Source: Streptomyces cavernicola (GTDB lineage: Bacteria; Actinomycetota; Actinomycetes; Streptomycetales; Streptomycetaceae). From it: a stretch of DNA of 64,000 nucleotides. The position numbers were made by a program, and so were the translations under genes. The DNA is taken from the NCBI RefSeq assembly GCF_029968035.1, contig NZ_JASCIQ010000007.1, positions 62,001 through 126,000 of the forward strand, read 5' to 3'. The notes under the pieces are model-generated. The model did no database searches. It saw only the letters and a program-made list of their open reading frames with translations, and had not been told where the DNA came from. This document shows positions 8,123-16,253 of the stretch, in pieces (the first letter of the stretch is position 1; each line of letters opens with the position of its first letter).

Positions 8123-9526
8123 GTGACCAGCTGGGCCGGCCGCACCGCCGCCGAGATCGCCGCCGCCGTACGCGAGGGGGATGTGTCGCCGCGCCATGTG
8201 GTGGCGGACCATCTCGCGCGGATCGACCTCCTGGACGCCCGGGTGGGCGCGTTCCGCACGGTGCGCGCGGCTGCCGTGCTCGCCGAGGCGGACGCGCTCG
8301 CCGCCCGCGCCGATCTGGCCCGACTCCCCCTGGCGGGTGTGCCGGTGGCGGTCAAGGACAACCTGCCGGTACGGGGCGAGGCCTGCCGCAACGGCTCGGC
8401 GGCGACCTCCGCCGATCCCGCCGCAGCGGACCATGTGACGGTCGCCCGGCTGCGGGCGGCGGGCGCGCTGGTGATCGGCCTGACGAACGTGCCGGAGCTG
8501 TGTGTCTTCGGCACCACGGACGGCGTGCACGGCGCGGCCCGTAACCCCTGGGACCTGACGCGGACGGCGGGCGGTTCGTCCGGGGGCAGCGCGGCCGCGG
8601 TCGCGGCGGGCATGGCGCCGCTCGGCCTCGGCAACGACGGCATGGGGTCGATCCGCATCCCGGCCGCGCACTGCGGGGTGCTCGGCCTGAAGCCGGGCAG
8701 CGGCACGGTGCCGAGGGAGCTGGGCGGCGGCTGGTTCGGCATGTCCGAGAACGGCCCCCTCGCGACGACGGTCGAGGACGCCCGCCTGATGCTCTCCGTC
8801 CTCGCCGACGCCCCCTCCGCCGACGCGGAACCCACCGCCGGGCCCACCGCCGGGCCAGCCTCCCGACCGTCCGCCGGACCCGCCGCCGAGACCGCCCCGC
8901 TGCGGATCGCCGTGTCGGCGGCGCGCAGCCCGCAGCCCGGGGTCCCGGTCACGCACGCGTACGCGACGGCCGCGCGGGAGGCCGGAAAAGTTCTCGCGGG
9001 ATTGGGCCATTCGGTGGACGCGGCGGACCCTCCGTACCCGATGTGGCTGGGCGCCACGGCGCTCGCGCACTGGTCGGCGGGTACGTACGTCGACACGGAG
9101 GGCCTTGACCTGGGCCGGCTCGCGCGGCGCACTCGGGTGCATGCGGCGCTCGGGGCGCGCTGTGCGGCGGGGGTGGAGCGCAGTCGGCGCCGGGAGCAGC
9201 TGCGGGAGCGGTTCGCGCCGTTCTTCGAGCGGTACGACGTCCTGCTCACGCCCGCGCTGGCGCGCCGGGGCCCGCGCGCGGACCCGTGGCACAAGCGGGG
9301 CTGGCTGCACAACGTGCTGGTGAACACGCGCTGCTCGCCGCTGACGCCGACGTGGAACCTGACGGGGTGGCCCGCACTGACGTTGCCGTTCGGGTACCTG
9401 TCGTCGGGGGCGCCGTGCGCGGTGCAGCTGGTCGGGGCGCCGGGCCGGGAGGGTCAACTGCTCGATGTCGCGGCGGCGTTGGAGGCGGCGCGGCCGTGGC
9501 AGCGTACGGCGGACGTGCGCCCCTGA
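8123..9526 (+). CDS. Amidase-signature family hydrolase
   Basis: Cytoplasmic amidase of the Ser-cisSer-Lys family (GatA/AtzF relatives), 467 residues. The catalytic lysine is K78 in VAVKDN, the cis-serine lies in GGSSGGSAAA (about 152-153), and the nucleophile is S176 in GMGSIRIPAAHCG. An alanine/proline-rich insertion near residues 232-253 looks like a linker expansion. I chose the GTG at 8123 because GGGAG precedes it by 5 bases; an in-frame GTG at 8087 has no ribosome site. It stands alone with a strong terminator after it, so the natural amide cannot be inferred. It is not adjacent to gatB/gatC, so tRNA amidotransferase function is unlikely. Confidence 0.88.
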   Translation: MTSWAGRTAAEIAAAVREGDVSPRHVVADHLARIDLLDARVGAFRTVRAAAVLAEADALAARADLARLPLAGVPVAVKDNLPVRGEACRNGSAATSADPAAADHVTVARLRAAGALVIGLTNVPELCVFGTTDGVHGAARNPWDLTRTAGGSSGGSAAAVAAGMAPLGLGNDGMGSIRIPAAHCGVLGLKPGSGTVPRELGGGWFGMSENGPLATTVEDARLMLSVLADAPSADAEPTAGPTAGPASRPSAGPAAETAPLRIAVSAARSPQPGVPVTHAYATAAREAGKVLAGLGHSVDAADPPYPMWLGATALAHWSAGTYVDTEGLDLGRLARRTRVHAALGARCAAGVERSRRREQLRERFAPFFERYDVLLTPALARRGPRADPWHKRGWLHNVLVNTRCSPLTPTWNLTGWPALTLPFGYLSSGAPCAVQLVGAPGREGQLLDVAAALEAARPWQRTADVRP

Positions 9527-9573
9527 GTGCCGGAAAACCCCAGCAGCCCCAGCAGGGCGCCTCGGCATGCGTC

Positions 9574-9603
9574 GGCCCCCGCGGACCGTGGTCCGCGGGG
9601 GCC
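9574..9603. terminator. Terminator-like hairpin after the amidase
   Basis: Perfect 14-bp stem GGCCCCCGCGGACC with a 2-base loop. It lies between the rightward amidase and the leftward 56-residue gene, so it can end both transcripts. There is no T-tract, as is usual in Streptomyces. Confidence 0.8.
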
Positions 9604-9631
9604 GTTGCGATCAGCCGACTCCGGGTGGGAG

Positions 9632-9802
9632 TCAGTCGACGCCTTGAAGGATGTGCGGCTCCGCGAGGTCGTCCTCGTATCCGGCGAGCCTGATCGGCGC
9701 GGACCTGGCCCACACGTCGAGACTGCCCAGCTCTTCGGGCCGGCCCTTGCGCTCGCTGTGTTCCTTGGGGCGTGAATCGCTCTTCGTCTTCTCTGGTGTC
9801 AC
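9632..9802 (-). CDS. Small hydrophilic protein (56 aa), function unknown
   Basis: I do not recognise a named family. The GTG start has an excellent AAGGAG six bases upstream, codon use is typical of the host, and a strong hairpin follows at 9574-9603, so I regard it as a real gene. The first 22 residues are charged and low in complexity (many K, R, E, S). The C-terminal half (GSLDVWARSAPIRLAGYEDD, then LAEPH) is rich in W, Y, L and acidic residues and looks like a compact conserved motif. It could be a precursor peptide, a small regulator or an adaptor; nothing adjacent is a recognisable peptide-modifying enzyme. A possible second small gene lies directly upstream. Confidence 0.7.
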   Translation of the reverse strand: MTPEKTKSDSRPKEHSERKGRPEELGSLDVWARSAPIRLAGYEDDLAEPHILQGVD

Positions 9803-9812
9803 CGCGCACTCC

Positions 9813-10043
9813 TTATGTGTCGGGTAACCCCCGGTCGTTCCGGCGCGTCCCGTTTGCCGGGTGCCGAGGACCGAAGGGCTCGATCTGGGCAGTTCGGACG
9901 CGGTGGCGCCGGTACTCGTTCGGGCTGGGCCGGGTGATGACCGGCTTGCCCAGGGACGGGCCATGGGTGTTGGTGGAACCCCTTTTGGCTGTCCGCTTCG
10001 TACAGCGTAACCAAATGAGCGGCCCGCTGCTCGATGGGGCCAA
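9813..10043 (-). CDS. Possible small basic protein upstream of the 56-aa gene
   Basis: Low-confidence call. The frame ends 10 bases before the start of the 56-residue gene and its last 55 codons have strongly G/C third positions and low-GC second positions, as coding DNA here does. The product would be arginine-rich (for example NEYRRHRVRTAQIEPFGPRH). The only in-frame start I find is TTG at 10043 with a poor ribosome site, so the 5' end is doubtful. A TGATAAAT box lies about 15 bases upstream. If real it would form a two-gene unit with the 56-residue gene. Confidence 0.3.
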   Translation of the reverse strand: MAPSSSGPLIWLRCTKRTAKRGSTNTHGPSLGKPVITRPSPNEYRRHRVRTAQIEPFGPRHPANGTRRNDRGLPDT

Positions 10044-10155
10044 AACTCGTCCGATTTATCACGATTCGTCACATTGATTCAGCCAAGATCCACCTCGGAA
10101 GCCTGGGACTCCCGCACAGCCGACCGCCGTTGTCGCCTCGCGGGACTCCTCGCGT

Positions 10156-11382
10156 TCACGCGGCCTTCGGCCGCTCGCCGACCTGGAGTCGCTGCAGCTC
10201 GGCCAGTACGGCGGGGTCCTGGACGTCGAGCCACTCCACGAACTGACGGAAGGACAGCAGGCGTACGTCCTTCTTGTCAGCAATCGTCCGGATCGTCTCT
10301 TCGACCGCGTCCATATAGATGCCCCCGTTCCACTCCTCGAAGTGGTTCCCGATGAACAGGGGCGCGCGATTGGTCTCGTACGCGCGCCGGAAGCCCGCGA
10401 GATACGCCTCGGTGGCCTGCCGACGCCAGGTCGGACAGTTGTACGAGGGTGTGCGGGTGGAGTTCTTCGACTGGTTGGCGAGGATGTTGTAGTCCATCGA
10501 CAGGACCTCGAAGCGGTGCCCCGGGAACGGCATGGCCTGCAGCGGAAGGTCCCAGACGCCCTGCCTCTGCACCGGCCAGCGCTGCACGCCGCCGGGCGAG
10601 GACGCGTCGTAGCGCCAGCCGAGCTCGCGGGCGACGGGCAGCAGGTTCTCCTGACCGAGCAGACAGGGCGTGCGGCCGCCGATGAGCTCCTGGTCGTAGT
10701 CGAACGGCAGGGACGGCAGCTGGGACCAGCCGGTGTGGGTGCGCCAGCGCTGCACGAAGCCCTTGGCCTGATCGATCTCCGCGCGCCAGTGCGCACTGCT
10801 CCAGCGGGCGACGGAGCCGCTGCCGCCGCAGAAGTGCCCGTTGAAGTGGGTGCCGATCTCGTGGCCGTCGAGCCAGGCCTGACGGACGTGCGTCAAGGTC
10901 TCCTTGAGGTGCTCGTCGGTGAGATAGCCGATGTCGGACGCGCCTGCGGGGTTGTTCGGCGGGCGGTAGACGCGCTTCTTGTCCTCCGGCAGCAGGTAGA
11001 GGCCGGAGAGGAAGAACGTCATGTGCGCGTCGTGCTCTTTCGCCAGTTCGAGGAAGCGCGGGAAGAGCCCGTTGCCGACCTCGCCCGCGCCGTCCCAGGA
11101 GAAGACGACGAACTGCGGCGGCGTCTCGCCCGGCTCCAGCGGTACGGGCGTTGCGGGCTGGTGGGGCTGGCGGCCGGTGAACGAGGTGGAGCCGTCGCCG
11201 ATCAGACGCGGCGCCTTCGGTGCGCCCTGCGGTCGGCCGCCGCCGGCAGCGGGCTTCTTCGGGCGGTGCGCGCCGTGCTGCGGGGCGGGGCGGCCGTCGG
11301 CACCGCAGCCCGCGAGCCCGACTCCGGCCGCGGCCGCCCCAAGTCCCAGGCCGAGCAGTTCTCTTCGGCCCACCGCACCCAT
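10156..11382 (-). CDS. Polysaccharide-deacetylase-like lipoprotein
   Basis: Exported, lipid-anchored protein of 408 residues. The N-terminus has twin arginine-like residues (GRRELLGLGLG) and a lipobox GLAGC. After a Pro/Ala/Gly linker a NodB-like fold starts at about residue 88 (QFVVFSWDGAGE, HMTFFLSGLYLLP, GHEIGTHFNGHFCGG). The H-x-H of GTHFNGHF fits the metal-binding His pair and WDGA the Asp region, but motifs deviate from classical chitin or peptidoglycan deacetylases. The ATG is preceded by CGGAG. It could act on cell-wall or capsular polysaccharide outside the membrane. It stands alone. Confidence 0.8.
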   Translation of the reverse strand: MGAVGRRELLGLGLGAAAAGVGLAGCGADGRPAPQHGAHRPKKPAAGGGRPQGAPKAPRLIGDGSTSFTGRQPHQPATPVPLEPGETPPQFVVFSWDGAGEVGNGLFPRFLELAKEHDAHMTFFLSGLYLLPEDKKRVYRPPNNPAGASDIGYLTDEHLKETLTHVRQAWLDGHEIGTHFNGHFCGGSGSVARWSSAHWRAEIDQAKGFVQRWRTHTGWSQLPSLPFDYDQELIGGRTPCLLGQENLLPVARELGWRYDASSPGGVQRWPVQRQGVWDLPLQAMPFPGHRFEVLSMDYNILANQSKNSTRTPSYNCPTWRRQATEAYLAGFRRAYETNRAPLFIGNHFEEWNGGIYMDAVEETIRTIADKKDVRLLSFRQFVEWLDVQDPAVLAELQRLQVGERPKAA

Positions 11383-11545
11383 GGCTCACTCCGTTCACTC
11401 GGCTCGCAGTCGCCCCATCTGTTGACCGAACAAGATGTACAAATCACGCATCTCGGGCCATTTACCTTGTTCGGCCTAGGGCTTGCCTGAGGGCGACTCT
11501 CATACCGGGCGCCGCGCAGGTCCGGGCGGGCGTCCGGATGTCCGC

Positions 11546-11600
11546 GAACGCGCGAGGGCCGGTGCCGCATCAGCAGTGCGGCACCGGCCCTCGCGCGTTC
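11546..11600. terminator. Very long perfect hairpin (24-bp stem)
   Basis: The arms 11546-11569 and 11577-11600 are perfect complements with a 7-base loop. It stands directly after the leftward 40-residue gene and 160 bases before the deacetylase start, so it isolates the two. Confidence 0.85.
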
Positions 11601-11610
11601 GTTTCCGTCT

Positions 11611-11733
11611 TCAGCTCTCGTGGACGCCTCGGCGGCGTACCCGAGAATCAGTGGCTCCCACGACTCCCGTCACCAGGGCGGCCGGCCAGAACGCCGCCGC
11701 CGCACGCGCCGAGGCTCGTGCTATCGCTTGCAT
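11611..11733 (-). CDS. Small membrane-associated protein (40 aa)
   Basis: I recognise no family. The ATG at 11733 has GGGAG six bases upstream and the 41-codon frame ends ten bases before a perfect 24-bp terminator hairpin. This gene-plus-terminator layout is why I call it. The product has an amphipathic start (MQAIARASARA), one hydrophobic stretch (AAAAFWPAALVTGVVGA) and a basic tail (RVRRRG), consistent with a single short membrane helix. A function cannot be given. Confidence 0.5.
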   Translation of the reverse strand: MQAIARASARAAAAFWPAALVTGVVGATDSRVRRRGVHES

Positions 11734-12029
11734 CAACAACTCCCTATTCCCTCCGCACAGATGACCTTTTCTGACATCCCACCAGAAACAGGTCCGACGC
11801 CGGGAAATCTAGGTGCGGGCCGACCGCCCCGCGCGGCAGGGAGGGCCAGAAGGGGTGCCGCTCGGCGTGTCGCGTACCCCACATGGGCGAGCTGCGCTCG
11901 TCGGCCTCCGCTCGGGCCGGACGCGCGGGGTCGGCCCGTCCGGTGTGCGGGGTTAACGCCGCGTTGGTCGAGGCGTCAGGCGGGCATGCTGTGCTGCAAC
12001 ACCGGCACCGAGCCCGGAGGGAGCCGCGC

Positions 12030-12689
12030 ATGGAGCCATGGAGGGTGCCGCAGAGGGCGCCGCGGACCGTCGACGAGCTGCTGGAACTCCTGTACTCCGG
12101 TAGGGGCGTGCACAGCGCGTCCGACCACGGCGGCACGACCGCCGACCTGCACGAGCACGCCCTGCGGACGGCGGCCCTGTTGCGCCGTTCCCGGCCCAGC
12201 GACAAGGAGTTGCAGGTCGCGGGCCTGCTCCAGGACATCGAGCTGCTGCTGCACCCCGGCGGCGCCGCACACGCGGACCTCGCCGACGCGGCCGCCGACG
12301 CGCTGCACACCCTGCTCGGCGGCCGCGTCGCCCGACTCGTACGCCTCCATGTGCACGCCGAGCGGTATCTCGCCGCCGTCGAGCCGAACCGCCCGCTGTC
12401 GCCGTCGAGTGCGCGGCGGGTAGCGCAGCGGGGCGGGGCGATGTCGGCGCCGGAGGCGGACGCGTTCGTACGGGATCCGCTGGCCGAGGACGCGGTGGCG
12501 CTACGGCAGGCGGCGGAGGCGGCGCAGGTGGTGGAGCTCGACGCGGGCGTGCTTGAGGACTGGCGGCCCGTGCTCGAACTGATCGCGGCGGGGCACGCCC
12601 TGCCGCCGCCGGGGGTGTTGCACCCCGCGCACCCCGGGGCGCCGTCGCGCCGGGCGGTGCCGCCCTCGCACCACCCGGTGCATCACTGA
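12030..12689 (+). CDS. PhnZ-like HD-domain protein lacking the HD histidine
   Basis: Protein of 219 residues resembling PhnZ/MIOX-like HD oxygenases and phosphohydrolases. Family landmarks are visible in order: HEHALRTAALL, then GLLQDIELLL where GLLHDI is expected, then LHVHAERYLAAVEP, LSPSSARRVAQRGG, MSAPEADAF, and the final D in EDAVALR. The metal-binding H of the HD pair is Q here, so a di-iron site would be incomplete. The protein may be inactive, mononuclear or a binding protein. The ATG at 12030 follows GGAGGGAG. The stop is close to the convergent FAD gene; no operon partner is visible. Confidence 0.72.
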   Translation: MEPWRVPQRAPRTVDELLELLYSGRGVHSASDHGGTTADLHEHALRTAALLRRSRPSDKELQVAGLLQDIELLLHPGGAAHADLADAAADALHTLLGGRVARLVRLHVHAERYLAAVEPNRPLSPSSARRVAQRGGAMSAPEADAFVRDPLAEDAVALRQAAEAAQVVELDAGVLEDWRPVLELIAAGHALPPPGVLHPAHPGAPSRRAVPPSHHPVHH

Positions 12690-12735
12690 TGTCTACTCAA
12701 ATCCCTTCTGGGGCCGACTATTTGAGACAAGGGCG

Positions 12736-14493
12736 TCAGCCGAGGTCGAGGGCGTGCGGCAGGCCCGCTCGGTAGCGCTGGGCGTCGACGCGTTTGGCGA
12801 GGGCGAACTCGGGCGGGCTGTAGCCCTCGAAGAGGCGGGCCCGCTCGGCGTCCGAACCGGCCGCGTCGAGCACGCCGTTGGCGGCTCTGCGGCCCGCCTC
12901 GTTGGCGGTCTCCATGGAGGAGAAGTCGAGGTTGGAGTGCGTACGGGCGTAGTCGGCGCAGATGAACAGGTTGGGGATCGCGGTGGTCGTCTCGGGGCGG
13001 TGGCGCCAGGAGCCCTTGCCGTTGAGGAGGTAGGGCTCGTCGTTGCTGAGGCCGCCGGGACCGTCCTGCAAAGCCGGGTCCAGGTGCCAGGAGTGCACGA
13101 GGTCGTCGGGGAGGACCGACTCGCCCCGGTCCTCCAGGGCCCGCTTCATCTGGGCCCACACCTCGGCGGCGACCTCCCTGCGGGTGCAGTGCGCGGCGGG
13201 TTTGCCGTACAGGACGCCGGGCTTCTCCCAGTTGGAGATCACCACCGAGAGGCAGTCGCGCGCCCGGCCGTCGCCCCAGGTCGCGGGGAAGCCGGGCTGC
13301 CAGAACTGGCCCTGGGCGATGGAGACGAGGGCCCAGGGCGAGTCCACGTACACGACGTGGCCGTTGTGCAGCGGGGTCGGCTCGCGCAGGAAGTACTGGA
13401 TGCCCTGGCACCAGATCGTGCCGAGCTTCGCAGTGCCGGCGAGGCTCGGGTCGGCGGCGAGGATCTCCTTGCTCCACAGGTCCTTGGCCCGGTCGGCGGG
13501 CAGTCCGGCGAGGAACCAGTCGGCCTTGATCCGTACCGAACTCCCGTCCGCCGTACGGGCGTCGGCGGCGGTGATGCGGCCGCCTTCGAAGGTCAGCGAC
13601 TCCACGGTGTGGCCGGTGCGGAAGCGGACGCCGAGGGCGCGCAGGTGGTCCGCCCACGGGTCCACCCAGGCCTCGCTGGTGGGGCGGTCGAAGACCCGGT
13701 TGTGCGGGCCGTCGCTGCCGCGTCGCAGCATGTCGTACACGATGGCCTCGCCGCCCTGCGCGCACGTACGGGTGGAGGCGAGGCTGGGTTTGAAGGCGTT
13801 CAGGGTCTGTGCCGTGCCGCCGAACAGGCGTTGGTATTCAACGGACTTGGGGAATCCGGACTCGGCGCGGATGAACGTCCACCAGTCCATCTCCTCCCAC
13901 TGCCCGAACAGCCGCTCCTTGCTGCTGGTGAGCAGGATCGCGCCGCGCTGCGCGAAGTACGCGGCCTCGTGCGGCGGGAGTTCGCCCACCTCGGCGACGA
14001 GCCCGGCGAGCATGCGCGTCACTGACTCGACGGTCAGCGCGCCGGACGCGGGCGGGGTGCTCGGGTACGAGAGGTCCTTCTTGCCGTCCTCGCGTACGAA
14101 GGTCTGCCAGGGGACCTGGGTGAGGTTGCCGTACACGCCCTCTTCGTTGCCGGGGTACGGGATGCGGCGGAGGGTGTCCGGCAGGTTGTGGTAGAAGCCG
14201 AAGACGGCGCGGTGGCCGTGTTCGCCGGGCAGGTCGCGGCGTCCGTCCGTGCCGGTGCCGGGCACCGGGACGGAGCGGACCTTGCCGCCGAGGACGGGGC
14301 GGCGTTCGTAGACGGTGACCTCGAAGCCGCGCTCGGCCAGTTCATGGGCGGCGGTGAGGCCGCCGGGCCCGCCGCCGAGCACCGCGACCCGGCGGCCGGG
14401 GGTGCGGGCGGCGGCGGTTCCCGTGCGGGTGAGGGCGAGGGCGCCGGCGGTGCCTGCGCCGTACCGGAGGACTTGTCTGCGTAAGACCGTCAT
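12736..14493 (-). CDS. FAD-dependent amine-oxidase/desaturase-like oxidoreductase
   Basis: Flavoprotein of 585 residues. A possible Tat start (LRRQVLRYGAG) is followed by the dinucleotide-binding motif VAVLGGGPGGLTAAHELAERG and the second FAD landmark YERRPVLGGK. The C-terminal FAD contact IPNLFICADYARTHSNLDFSSMETANEAG is typical of the phytoene-desaturase/hydroxysqualene-dehydroxylase superfamily. It is transcribed leftward in line with the following SDR and acyltransferase genes but separated from the SDR by about 90 bases. There are no carotenoid or hopanoid genes nearby, so the substrate is unknown. Confidence 0.85.
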   Translation of the reverse strand: MTVLRRQVLRYGAGTAGALALTRTGTAAARTPGRRVAVLGGGPGGLTAAHELAERGFEVTVYERRPVLGGKVRSVPVPGTGTDGRRDLPGEHGHRAVFGFYHNLPDTLRRIPYPGNEEGVYGNLTQVPWQTFVREDGKKDLSYPSTPPASGALTVESVTRMLAGLVAEVGELPPHEAAYFAQRGAILLTSSKERLFGQWEEMDWWTFIRAESGFPKSVEYQRLFGGTAQTLNAFKPSLASTRTCAQGGEAIVYDMLRRGSDGPHNRVFDRPTSEAWVDPWADHLRALGVRFRTGHTVESLTFEGGRITAADARTADGSSVRIKADWFLAGLPADRAKDLWSKEILAADPSLAGTAKLGTIWCQGIQYFLREPTPLHNGHVVYVDSPWALVSIAQGQFWQPGFPATWGDGRARDCLSVVISNWEKPGVLYGKPAAHCTRREVAAEVWAQMKRALEDRGESVLPDDLVHSWHLDPALQDGPGGLSNDEPYLLNGKGSWRHRPETTTAIPNLFICADYARTHSNLDFSSMETANEAGRRAANGVLDAAGSDAERARLFEGYSPPEFALAKRVDAQRYRAGLPHALDLG

Positions 14494-14585
14494 GCCGGGT
14501 CAGGCTAGCGGCGCGCGGCGGTGAACCGAACGGGCTTCACCGAGCCGTCACTTGGCGTCGCGGGGCTTCAACTCGCCCTGTTCGC

Positions 14586-16070
14586 CTACCACTTGGAGAC
14601 CGCGTAGTCCTTCAGGAAGACGCCGTACAGGTCCTCGCCCGCCTCGCCGCGCACGACCGGGTCGTAGACGCGGGCCGCGCCGTCGATCAGGTCGAGGGGG
14701 GCGTGGAAGCCCTCCTCGGCGAGGCGGAGCTTGTCGTAGTGCGGACGCTCGTCGGTGATCCAGCCGGTGTCGACCGAGGTCATCAGGATCTGGTCGGTCT
14801 GGAACATCTCCTGGCCGCTGGTGCGCGTCACCATGTTCATCGCGGCCTTCGCGGCATTGGTGTTGGGGTGGCCCGCGCCCTTGTAGCCGCGGCTGAACAC
14901 GCCCTCCATCGCGGAGACGTTGACGACGTACGCGCGGCCGCTCGCCGCCTTCTTCGCGGCCTCGGCCATGGCGGGGCGGAGCTTGGAGATGAGGATGAAC
15001 GGCGCGGTGTAGTTGCAGAGTTGGGTCTCCAACAGCTCCACCGGGGAGATCTGCTCGATGGTCTGCACCCACGTGTTGGTGTCCACCACGTCGGGGACGA
15101 GGCCGCCCGCGTCTATGGCGGTGCCCGCGATGTGCCGCTCCAGGCTGGCGTTGCCCGCGACCAGGGCGAGGTCGGCGACCTCCTGGGCGTCCATGCCGCT
15201 GATCCCGGCGGGCAGCGCGGCGAGGCCGTCGACCGCGCCGGAGCCGAAGGCGCCGATGACGTGGTGGGCGGGCAGCTCACCGGCGGGCAGCGGGGCGCTC
15301 TCGCCGTCGACGAGGGCGGCGTACGCGGAAGGCAGGCGGCGCACGGTCTGGGTGGCGTTGTTGATGAGGATGTCGAGCGGGCCCGCCTCGGCGACCTGGT
15401 CGGCGAGGGCGACGGCCTGGGCCGGGTCGCGCAGGTCGATGCCGACGACCTCGAGGCGGTGCATCCAGTCCGCCGAGTCGTCCATCGCCTTGAAGCGGCG
15501 GATGGCGTCCTTGGGGAAGCGCGTGGTGATCGTGGTGTGCGCGCCGTCGCGGAGCAGCCGCAGCGCGATGTACATGCCGATCTTGGCGCGGCCGCCGGTG
15601 AGCAGGGCGCGCTTGCCGCTGAGGTCGGCGTGGGCGTCGCGCTTGGCGCGGTTCTCGGCGGCGCACTCCTGGCAGAGCTGGTGGTAGAAGGCGTCGACCT
15701 CGACGTACCGGGCCTTGCAGATGTAGCAGGAGCGGGGGCGCTGGAGTATTCCGGCGATCTCGCCGACGGTCGAGGAGGAGGGCAGCAGGCCCTGCGTCTC
15801 GTCGTCGATGCGCTCGGCGGAGCCGGTGGCGGTGGCCTCGGTGACGGCCTTGTCGTGGGCGGTCTTGGCGGCCCTGCGCTCCTGGCGGCGGCGCTGCTTC
15901 ACGGTGCGGTAGATGCCGGCGGTGGCGCGGCGCACGGTGATCGCGTCGGGGTGGTCGACCTCCAGCTTGTCGAGTTCGTCGAGCACGCTGAGGCAGACGG
16001 CCAGGCGCTCGGGGTCGATCCCCGGACCGTACGTCTGGCTCTCGTCCGCCGCCTCGTGGGCAACCGTCAT
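14586..16070 (-). CDS. Large SDR-family protein with N-terminal zinc-ribbon region
   Basis: Protein of 494 residues, about twice the usual length of a short-chain dehydrogenase. Residues 1-110 are helical and charged. A CYIC...CQEC pair (about 115-138) probably binds zinc. The Rossmann part starts at about 150 with TGGRAKIG and continues with TTRFP, DLRDP and LINNATQTVRR. An insertion of roughly 100 residues follows before VVNVSAMEG. At the usual YxxxK position the sequence is TNAAK inside GHPNTNAAKAAMN, so the catalytic Tyr appears replaced. It is similar in plan to large SDR-like proteins also known in eukaryotes; activity is uncertain. The ATG has GAGGAAA upstream. Confidence 0.8.
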   Translation of the reverse strand: MTVAHEAADESQTYGPGIDPERLAVCLSVLDELDKLEVDHPDAITVRRATAGIYRTVKQRRRQERRAAKTAHDKAVTEATATGSAERIDDETQGLLPSSSTVGEIAGILQRPRSCYICKARYVEVDAFYHQLCQECAAENRAKRDAHADLSGKRALLTGGRAKIGMYIALRLLRDGAHTTITTRFPKDAIRRFKAMDDSADWMHRLEVVGIDLRDPAQAVALADQVAEAGPLDILINNATQTVRRLPSAYAALVDGESAPLPAGELPAHHVIGAFGSGAVDGLAALPAGISGMDAQEVADLALVAGNASLERHIAGTAIDAGGLVPDVVDTNTWVQTIEQISPVELLETQLCNYTAPFILISKLRPAMAEAAKKAASGRAYVVNVSAMEGVFSRGYKGAGHPNTNAAKAAMNMVTRTSGQEMFQTDQILMTSVDTGWITDERPHYDKLRLAEEGFHAPLDLIDGAARVYDPVVRGEAGEDLYGVFLKDYAVSKW

Positions 16071-16184
16071 GGCCGTTTCCTCGTGCTCGCTCGGGCCCCC
16101 CGCGCGCGTGCGCCGGGGCCAGGGGAAGTTTCCAAAGAGGGAACTTTACGTAGGTGCGGCACCCGAAGCCAAACCACCGGGGAG

Positions 16185-16219
16185 CGGGCAGGCCCGGGAA
16201 CACGCCCCGGACCTGCCCG
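16185..16219. terminator. Hairpin between the acyltransferase and SDR genes
   Basis: Arms CGGGCAGG (16185-16192) and CCTGCCCG (16212-16219) enclose a further CGGG/CCCG pairing. It follows the leftward acyltransferase and would separate it from the SDR gene downstream. Confidence 0.6.
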
Positions 16220-16253
16220 TTCACCGTCCTCCCGGTCACTGCCCGCGCGGCTG

